Source of the DNA: a virus
Strand: one strand, 5' to 3'
IMG/VR virus record: IMGVR_UViG_3300046171_000315
Location: 1 to 38,199 of that record
DNA: 38,199 bases
This document shows positions 32,001 to 38,199 of the stretch, piece by piece. Made by a program: the position numbers and the translations under genes. How positions within the stretch are numbered: position 1 is the stretch's first letter; the number at the start of each line of letters is the position of its first letter. Below the pieces are notes generated by a model. That model saw only the letters and a list, made by a program, of their open reading frames with translations. It did not search any database and was not told where the DNA came from.

Positions 32001-35000
32001 TATTCTGTTGTGTTTGTGAAGGGGTCTTCGTTGGCGAAAAGGCTAATAGCAAAGTCAAAGAACTTGTTGGGGTCACCACCCACAGGTAGTCCAAGAGTCA
32101 CAAAGTCAAACCAACCTGTGAGTCCTGTAAAGGTGATGATTTCTTCTGTGGGGTCTATCGTCATTGTGACAATAGGTGAAGAGCCTCCTATGTTTGCACT
32201 AAACAAGTATCTATCCCAAGATACAGTAGGATTTAAGTCGTGATAAATAGAGATTGTTTCAACAACAGCCCCTGTAGTGTGTTCTATTATCTTAATTTCT
32301 ATCGCATTTCGATTGCCTCCTGTGACAGGCTCTAGGTTGGTATTCAAAAAGTCCAACCAACCTGATAATTGGAATCCACTAATGCTCGATATATCAAAGG
32401 TTGTGTCAACACCATCATCAAGAACAACCAACCCATTGAGGCTGTCTCCTCCTCCATCGGTTGCGGTGGCGATATGCACAGCAAAGTTTTGCATTTCATA
32501 TCGAACAAGACTTCCTGATGTTGTAGAGGTGACAAGTCTTGGAAATTGTACCAAACCTTGTTCCATTCTCCCCACAGAATGAATTCCTCTCCAAGACTTC
32601 GGATCAAGGTCATCGGCTTCTACCAACACGAAATCTCCTTCTTTTAAGTCACCCAATCCTGTTCGAGGGGTGTAACTACCTGCGGTGGCTATCGGAGTTA
32701 ATTCAACGTTCGTTTCAAGACCTTTTATTGAGAGTATTCCATCACTACCCATCCGTTCATTCGGATAAACGGAAGATGTAGTATCAAAGTTGTCTTTGGC
32801 GAATATTTTTTCAAATTCCTTTGCAACATCCCCCAAGATAGAAAGTTCTGTTTCCCCTCCTCTGAGGTATGGGATAGCGAAGTCTCCTGTGTCATCTTTT
32901 TCTTCGCCTTTTAGAGCAGGGAGTTGGGCAGGCTTTATGTCTGTGTTTGAGAACTCAACGAGAGCCTCTATTTTTTGCAAGGGCTTTGGTGGGTCTTGTA
33001 ATGTGAATTTTAATAAATCAAATACAGGAAAGAACCCCGTTGCATCTTCTGCCGTTTGTCTCGTCTTATCAAATAGTTCTCCTGTTTTTAAATTCTTGCC
33101 CAAGTCATTCCAAGAGAAAGCATCAGAGGCTTGCATAACGGTTATTTGCTGCTCAAAGTCTGTGACCTCTGTTATTTCAGAACCCCCTGAGTTTATGTTG
33201 GTGGGTACTGCTCCTGTGATGGTATCCCCTGATCTTATTTCAAGGGGTTCTTCTGTGAAAATATCAAGCAGGTCATCGATAGAAGAAATTGCTGTTTCGT
33301 CTATCTTCATAAATGTGTAAATACACCCTTCGATTATTTCATCTATGAACACCCCACTGCCATCTGCTGTTCTAACAAATTTAGTGTGTCCGTTAGGTCT
33401 TCCCAATTCAATCTGATCTCCTCTTTCAAAGGGCGGTGTGGATAAATCATAATCGCCTGTCGATAGGTCTATTAAGTCGCCCCCATTGACCAACAGGCGG
33501 CTTGTGTCAGGTATCCCTTCACTGTCCATAGGAAAGTCCTTGATAAGCAAGGGAGTGGCTATTATGGCAGGCTTTGTACCTATTGCTGTGCCAAGAGCCG
33601 CATCTATATCAGGAAACCCCTCTGCTCCAAAAGCAACAATTCTAAATCGAGGTTGTCTCTTAAATATCTCGACGCTTGATATGTTGGCGATCTGCCCTAA
33701 AGCAGGGTTTTCAAGAGCACCTATTTGAGATCCTTTAGTTCGATATACTACTTCTTCTATGACTCTTCCTGCGGTGTAGACTCCCCCTTCTCCATAAAGA
33801 CTTTCTAGTGTTCCTGAGAACAGGGTCGAGAAAGCAGTGGTTCTCTCAGGAAAAAGTCTTGATAAAGGGTGCGTTTCCCCCATATAAGCGTACTTCCCAA
33901 CAGATCTCAAAGGAAAGAGTCGCATACGCTTTCTGCCAACGAGGACTCTATCATCTATGTCATTTCGGATATATTTCTTTTGTTTCAGAATGAACTCGTT
34001 TAGTTCATTCATATCGGTGAAATCCCCTTCAAGAATATTATCGGTTGTTAAAACCGCAGAAGATGGATCTATGATTGAGTCCGACTCCAATAGAGGTATC
34101 CTTGACAAGGAAAGAAGCCTTCTTTGTTTATTGAAGTAGATATTCCAAGTGTTGCGAGGATTGTATATACCTGAGAAGGGGTCTTCGTAGCCAACAGGGG
34201 TGTAGTCTTCGTCTCTTCCTACGAAGAATTTGAACTTCCCATCTCTATCCCCAATAAAGCCACCCACGATTGTTTCACGGATTTGCTCATACCCTCGAAT
34301 GATTTGATTGTACAAATCAATGAAAAGCCGAGCCACTTGATCTTCTCTGAGTGCCTTTTGCAATTCTCCTCTGCTGTCCAAAGAACCTTTTTCGTGGTTA
34401 GAGGTGCTAAAATTAAAGATAGAATTTGATCCGCTGTGGGCAGAGGTCATTGAAGAAGAAAATTCTCTTGCAACTTCACCCATATAGACAGGATTTGGGA
34501 TGACTCTTGAGAAAAAGTTGTCAGGATTGTAATGCTTAAATCTTGCGTGAATCACTCCCTCAGAAAAAGGAATGATAGCCGACATATACCTCCCTGCAAT
34601 CACAGGAACGATGAGGTTTCCGTTCTCCATTTTTGGCGAAACATTTCTCCTAACTACGGAGTAAAAGTACAACCTTTCGTTTCGATTTATCCCATCCAAG
34701 AACAGTGTCTTGAAAGAGACTACCCCTGTAGCAGGAGACACCTTGTAGTCGATATCTTCAATGAGTGTTCTAGCAGGCTGCTCAATGCCATTGGTCTGAG
34801 AACCTGCTAAGACAAGTTCAAAAGGCTTATCGCTAACAAAGGGTTTGACTAAAAAATCTATTCCTTTTTCAAAATAAACAGGTCGAGTAGAAATCCTCAA
34901 GGTGTCTTCGCTTCTTTCGTAAGCAGTAATGAAAATGGATTGCATACTAACGTTAGTGAAGTTCCCATCATCTGAAAGTTCGACATCTTCTACGAGATAG

Positions 35001-38000
35001 GGGTCTCCTGATAATTCAAAGATGTGATTAACGGTCAAAGATTCTGTATGGTTTCCTTTCAAGATTATTTTATTCATTCCTTTGTCAATATTTTCAAAAG
35101 GGATGTGGTTGGCATCATACCAAAAACCATTGTTTTCATCTACGCTCTTGTCAGTAAGGAACATGGGTTGTTCTGATGCAGGAGCATTCGAGCCGTGCTC
35201 TTGTGTGGTGGTCGGTGTGAAGGACACCGTAGTAAACCCTGCTTCGTGATTCGCTGATGTGATGTAAAAGCAGCCCCCATCGACAAACAACATTTTTCCT
35301 TGTGTAAATTCAGATGTTCTGTCCCCTGTGGCTACAAAGGTTGAACTATCTATTTCTAACTTGAAGGGTGGTCGCCAAATTGGAAAACTTGGAGTCTTGT
35401 AAGAACGTCCTTCCCCTGAACTTTCGTAGGCAAAGTAATTCACTTGAACGGTTTTTCCATCCTCAACAGGTGCGATAAAGTTTAGAAGATTGTTATCAAA
35501 GTCAATCGTGACCTCTGTTGCTCCCAAGTTCATTAACTTTGCCCCCATCCAAACACGAGTTGTCGCCTCTCGATCTATCGTTCTATTCTCGGCATTGAAG
35601 GCATATGTGTGTTTGTCTACTCTTGTGGTAGATTGGAGTTTATAAGAAACGGTCAATCGTGCTTTCGTTTGTATGGGAAGGTTATTTTCATCTAGTTTCC
35701 TCGTGCCATCAGTATTTGCAAGAAAATAGTCGACCTCCACCTGTTTGTTCTTTTTCAAAACCTCATTGAAAGAAACATTTCCTGTTATTGGTGCTACTGT
35801 CACATCAACATTTGTTACATACTCTTCAATTAGATAAACTGTGCCACTAATGCCAACAGGGGAGTATAAAGAAGATACAGTGGTTTGAAAGTGTTCGGTG
35901 TCTCTGAACTGTTGGAGGTATAAAACCTCTTGTCCTCCAAATTGAGCAAGAAGCCCTTCTCCAAATTGAACCTGCCCCTCTATTCCTGATCCGTATTCCC
36001 CTACCTCAACAACATCTCCTGATAAAGGATTGGTGAACGTAGAAACAAGACTAAGATTTCCTAAGGTGTGTGAATACTCTGTTGTGCCTACTCTAAGAGC
36101 AAAACAGTTCTCTTGTAGGTACTCATCAATGGGCACAATGATGGCATTGTTTGCAGCAGAACCTAATTTTTCAGAAGAAAGAATTGTAATAGAGTACTGT
36201 TGGCTTCCCACTTGTACAAAGAAGTTTCTTCCACTATTCAAAACCTCCCCTCCCTCATAGGAAAATATATCTCCTGTTCCCCCTGCCTCGCCTAAGTTAG
36301 AAAGAACACGAACCTTAAAAGGCTCTTCTTCAAGGTGTGTTGTTGGTACAAATATCTTGTCACAAACAAGGCTTGGGTCGTAGGTGTTTTCATCAATGCC
36401 CTCAAATAGCGTCCAAGAGGTGTTGGTTGTAGAAACCAAGAAAGGGGGTTTTACTTCAAAGGATAAAGGGTTGGTTTGATTCACTTGCGTGATAAAATAT
36501 GAACCTTTGTTATCCCCTGACAATATTTTCAATCTTTGTCCGACTTGGACATTTGTGTATTCCATTGATTCTTGGAAGGTGTTCCCTGAGCAAGATCCCC
36601 TAGCACCCTCTGCTAATTCTTCATTTTGAATATCGATTAGTTCAAGAAGACCTTGTTGCCCATCTCTTAATAAATAATCAATCTCATTTTCAAGAACACT
36701 AAACCCCGATCCATTTTCAGAGAGAGCAATGTATGATCCTAATTGAGACAACATTGCTTGTGGTATGACAGGAGCAGTAAGGTCAAAGGTGTTTCTTTCT
36801 CGCAATACTTGAGTCGCTTGCAGGTTGTTGAATGCAACCCAAATAAAGTTTTCTTGAGGGAAATTATGTACGATATCAACATAGTTCCTTAAAGGGGTGG
36901 TTTTCAATCCCAATGTTTTTGTGAAAAAGATATTGGGTAAGAACCCTATCTCATCTTCAAGCGGTACTTTGTCCAAGTTCTGAAAGTAGAAAGCAGCAGG
37001 AGCACCGATACTCGTGGAGACTTGTCCGATTTGTTTGAAATCACAAATCCCTTTTTCTCTCGATTTATCTTTTGGTGATCGGAACATTCCAAAAGAAAAA
37101 CCACTGTCGTTCAGATAAGAAATCCCTTGCGTGGTATCAATGACCCATCCTGCATTAAAACCCAACGAGCCGCACCCTGTTAGATTCCTATCAGCGTATG
37201 TTCCTGATGTGAGTCCAAATCCGATTTCAATACGACCTTCTAACGAGGTTGTTTCAATACAGAGATAGTCTCCCACAACGGAGAACTTGCCATCTCCACT
37301 AGCAAACAGTCCCGTTTCTGTGTTGAGGAGGTTTGCCATATCTCTTGCAGAGTATGTTCCACTTGAAGAGCATGTCCAACTGTATGTATTCAAAGTTCCG
37401 ACAGCATTTTTAATAGCAAAGACGAAAACATCTCCGAATCTAACTGTATATGTATCTTTTCTTCTTGAGGGCATTACACAAGAAGAAAAGGTTTTCGCAG
37501 GGGTAAGATCTGCTTGTATAAAGTAAAGAGTTTCATTCCCAAGATTCTTTAAGTCCCGATTAGATAGAAATACTTTTCTTGAGTCTAGGGCAACATATGC
37601 TGTTCCTCTTTTCCTAAAAAATCCAAAAGGAATATCTTCTTCTCTAGTTTCAACAACCACGTCACGAAGAGCGAAAGAGCGACAAAAGAAAAAGAAATCC
37701 CCAATACCTCCAAGTTTCTTTTGTATTCCCATAAAAGGTCTTTCTGTGATGGGGGTTGTAGGGGTAGGAGTTATTCCTGTGCCATCAGGGGTTTTCAAAA
37801 ACCCTGAGGTGCGAAGATTCCCCTGATCAGCAAAAGGAATTGAAAAGTAATCATCGGTTTGGGTGAGGGCTACAGGGTTTGCGGTTTCGATTGGTTGTGT
37901 GCAAAGAGAGACCCCCTCATAAACAACATCCGCTCCAACATAGTTCAAATCAAACAGGTCAGATGTTTGATCAACTTTGCTCAGTAGATCATTGTGGAAT

Positions 38001-38199
38001 TTAATTTTTCCTGTACTTGTACACCAACCAAAGGTTTTTTCATTTGGTATTACAAGAGCATCTAGTTCGATCTCTGTTTTTACAGGTAGGGCATATAAAT
38101 GTTTTCGATTGCCTATTTTCACCATAGGTCTTTCAAAGATGCTTGGTATCGGACATAAAAAGTGAAAGAGGTCGGTTAACTTTCCTATAATTCCATTTG
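29090..38199 (-). CDS. Giant beta-rich virion protein, over 3000 aa (5' end outside window)
   Basis: From the first in-window ATG (38125) to the stop it has 3011 residues, but the frame stays open to the right edge and upstream codons read like protein (LTDLFHFLCPIPSIFERP), with no ribosome binding site at 38125; the true start is probably beyond the window. It is mainly beta-strand with Gly/Asn/Thr loops and no transmembrane segments. Repeated modules are visible: PITGNVSF / SPATGVVSF type strands near residues 775 and 1125, and SGWLDF, TGWFDF and SGLDWLDI near about 1920, 2005 and 2450. Many EGD-[FI]-[IV]-L-[IV]-type strands recur. A giant fibre, baseplate or collar protein is likely; I recognise no enzyme motif. 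Confidence 0.7.
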   Translation of the reverse strand, partial: NGIIGKLTDLFHFLCPIPSIFERPMVKIGNRKHLYALPVKTEIELDALVIPNEKTFGWCTSTGKIKFHNDLLSKVDQTSDLFDLNYVGADVVYEGVSLCTQPIETANPVALTQTDDYFSIPFADQGNLRTSGFLKTPDGTGITPTPTTPITERPFMGIQKKLGGIGDFFFFCRSFALRDVVVETREEDIPFGFFRKRGTAYVALDSRKVFLSNRDLKNLGNETLYFIQADLTPAKTFSSCVMPSRRKDTYTVRFGDVFVFAIKNAVGTLNTYSWTCSSSGTYSARDMANLLNTETGLFASGDGKFSVVGDYLCIETTSLEGRIEIGFGLTSGTYADRNLTGCGSLGFNAGWVIDTTQGISYLNDSGFSFGMFRSPKDKSREKGICDFKQIGQVSTSIGAPAAFYFQNLDKVPLEDEIGFLPNIFFTKTLGLKTTPLRNYVDIVHNFPQENFIWVAFNNLQATQVLRERNTFDLTAPVIPQAMLSQLGSYIALSENGSGFSVLENEIDYLLRDGQQGLLELIDIQNEELAEGARGSCSGNTFQESMEYTNVQVGQRLKILSGDNKGSYFITQVNQTNPLSFEVKPPFLVSTTNTSWTLFEGIDENTYDPSLVCDKIFVPTTHLEEEPFKVRVLSNLGEAGGTGDIFSYEGGEVLNSGRNFFVQVGSQQYSITILSSEKLGSAANNAIIVPIDEYLQENCFALRVGTTEYSHTLGNLSLVSTFTNPLSGDVVEVGEYGSGIEGQVQFGEGLLAQFGGQEVLYLQQFRDTEHFQTTVSSLYSPVGISGTVYLIEEYVTNVDVTVAPITGNVSFNEVLKKNKQVEVDYFLANTDGTRKLDENNLPIQTKARLTVSYKLQSTTRVDKHTYAFNAENRTIDREATTRVWMGAKLMNLGATEVTIDFDNNLLNFIAPVEDGKTVQVNYFAYESSGEGRSYKTPSFPIWRPPFKLEIDSSTFVATGDRTSEFTQGKMLFVDGGCFYITSANHEAGFTTVSFTPTTTQEHGSNAPASEQPMFLTDKSVDENNGFWYDANHIPFENIDKGMNKIILKGNHTESLTVNHIFELSGDPYLVEDVELSDDGNFTNVSMQSIFITAYERSEDTLRISTRPVYFEKGIDFLVKPFVSDKPFELVLAGSQTNGIEQPARTLIEDIDYKVSPATGVVSFKTLFLDGINRNERLYFYSVVRRNVSPKMENGNLIVPVIAGRYMSAIIPFSEGVIHARFKHYNPDNFFSRVIPNPVYMGEVAREFSSSMTSAHSGSNSIFNFSTSNHEKGSLDSRGELQKALREDQVARLFIDLYNQIIRGYEQIRETIVGGFIGDRDGKFKFFVGRDEDYTPVGYEDPFSGIYNPRNTWNIYFNKQRRLLSLSRIPLLESDSIIDPSSAVLTTDNILEGDFTDMNELNEFILKQKKYIRNDIDDRVLVGRKRMRLFPLRSVGKYAYMGETHPLSRLFPERTTAFSTLFSGTLESLYGEGGVYTAGRVIEEVVYRTKGSQIGALENPALGQIANISSVEIFKRQPRFRIVAFGAEGFPDIDAALGTAIGTKPAIIATPLLIKDFPMDSEGIPDTSRLLVNGGDLIDLSTGDYDLSTPPFERGDQIELGRPNGHTKFVRTADGSGVFIDEIIEGCIYTFMKIDETAISSIDDLLDIFTEEPLEIRSGDTITGAVPTNINSGGSEITEVTDFEQQITVMQASDAFSWNDLGKNLKTGELFDKTRQTAEDATGFFPVFDLLKFTLQDPPKPLQKIEALVEFSNTDIKPAQLPALKGEEKDDTGDFAIPYLRGGETELSILGDVAKEFEKIFAKDNFDTTSSVYPNERMGSDGILSIKGLETNVELTPIATAGSYTPRTGLGDLKEGDFVLVEADDLDPKSWRGIHSVGRMEQGLVQFPRLVTSTTSGSLVRYEMQNFAVHIATATDGGGDSLNGLVVLDDGVDTTFDISSISGFQLSGWLDFLNTNLEPVTGGNRNAIEIKIIEHTTGAVVETISIYHDLNPTVSWDRYLFSANIGGSSPIVTMTIDPTEEIITFTGLTGWFDFVTLGLPVGGDPNKFFDFAISLFANEDPFTNTTEYNGDKISHYPNRCQLTSEFDFRKMREKDFEHPKAVLVLNTTLETRDIESQGNTLSLNNIDNINNSLPFFFTQELIQQNTITLPNQGQGNIELTGESIRFAGLAGSTKDETGVICSGSGFSYDTFPAIIGDYLENVATVADTLDTTVTNGQLSKIIKGDVVHIKHSTNVIGGAGDTFGAIKAGTYLVRHAVENDVAQWFQDKTNSFNVDDSGKKGLGVALPKVKTISNSKVVLRRCYLIPSSPTGNGFSSSGYLYILTDALPTLSNTIRVAYSSQSVVEEGLEFTITSIDYADGTAYSDPLTPLVGKRCSGMSYLPTVWEHSNMVGFPDDPTMPTPPIGGFYTITISGTAYTVGTDLVASPTGNQIGVHVEPKISSEDYNGDPDAVIYDNVCTHIDISGVDWNAISGLDWLDITDTFDIIFKALGGIFFEPSIPLQALDLNGTEEKVVDATHSLTSIGMRSASTATSGTQDYEQVQFEVSRVRRWNGSTEQIDDTIKRLPFVYETRRCEMLSTTTADTIISNGTQLGGFTDELVNVNSGDLVRIINSAGELVEEVLVEEVLSDTTLAIAPPYIRSSLVLTAPQDFTFEVYLRTPMIPLEQSHEELKGMLVDEILVQGNSGKVEQRNFLKDDNQTFASVQEGDIILIDPQGTLTLSDEKGTRPFGDKGTTNRTEHDAGRPSELDDNRGFYRVVEVVDGVVEIEPTHEYAGSGVSPVIFGSAATYQDFVVLPLVSELGVDGEAEGQNDLRPTQVADGSGSFKGNYFSIQPFSYTVIRPTGLFSDQMLDYSLFQRERVLSWIEELQSPTKKTKKGSYHDFQKEEHISELNDPTDTDRGLGVISNELVYSLSGETLSSPFLNTSDCCSILDRRNWCQDTRLDYLTPYGSSDPYTSIERNVVGYSLSSGRPLQIDRIDETLDFSDLLRNLRYTWINFRTNKGNGTLRKAQFAQELLERNLSEEEVLSVIEESMSKL

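Noticed and set aside
29090-38199. Numerous plus-strand ORFs of 60-180 codons opposite the giant gene, the longest at 32790-33320
   Set aside because: They lie antisense to a continuous coding frame, lack ribosome binding sites and read as low-complexity Ser/Phe/Cys-rich shadows.
1-38199. tRNA genes, CRISPR arrays, insertion sequences, integrase or attachment sites
   Set aside because: Looked for cloverleaf-like ends, regularly spaced repeats, terminal inverted repeats and transposase/integrase motifs; found none. Whether this is a lytic phage or prophage is left open.

Overview
The window is a block of late structural genes from a large, contractile-tailed bacteriophage (a myovirus, probably with a very large genome) or a prophage of one. 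It has about 42% GC by eye, densely packed ORFs with ATGA/TAATG overlaps, and strong GGAG-type ribosome binding sites. I see no bacterial housekeeping genes, tRNA, rRNA, CRISPR or insertion sequence. The host cannot be named from the sequence.

Plus strand, 1-25.4 kb, follows classic tail order. It starts with the C-terminal end of the tail sheath, then two tiny histone-H1/Hc1-like proteins, each in its own hairpin-flanked gap. Next come the tail tube, two tail-assembly (chaperone-like) proteins with similar N-termini, the tape measure, two paralogous tail/baseplate proteins, and a very large baseplate hub. These are followed by a gp25-like wedge protein, a Baseplate_J/gp6-like wedge protein, a second wedge-type protein, a hydrophobic virion-type protein, a coiled-coil protein, a small membrane-anchored Cys-rich protein, and a 991-aa protein with an internal RelA/SpoT-like region. 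A 12-bp hairpin with a T-rich tail closes this operon.

Minus strand, 25.5-38.2 kb, converges on that terminator. It holds a giant, mostly beta-type protein of more than 3000 aa that runs off the right edge, a 79-aa coiled-coil protein, an 818-aa protein and a 282-aa protein, all with overlapping or touching ends. They are probably further virion (baseplate/fibre/collar) components.

The most striking feature is that four essential tail genes (tube, tape measure, hub, wedge) each change reading frame once. Each change lies at a short homopolymer: C4, C5, A7 and T5. The tube site, AGG TGG CCC CTT TGA C, has the layout of the bacterial prfB (RF2) +1 frameshift signal. Either this phage uses programmed frameshifting or slippage in several tail genes, or the assembly carries homopolymer indels. 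The sequence alone cannot decide. The co-occurrence of four makes error a serious alternative, while the tube site is the best candidate for real recoding. Other items worth a look are the Hc1-like pair, the RelA/SpoT-like region in a late-operon protein, and the giant repeat-bearing protein.
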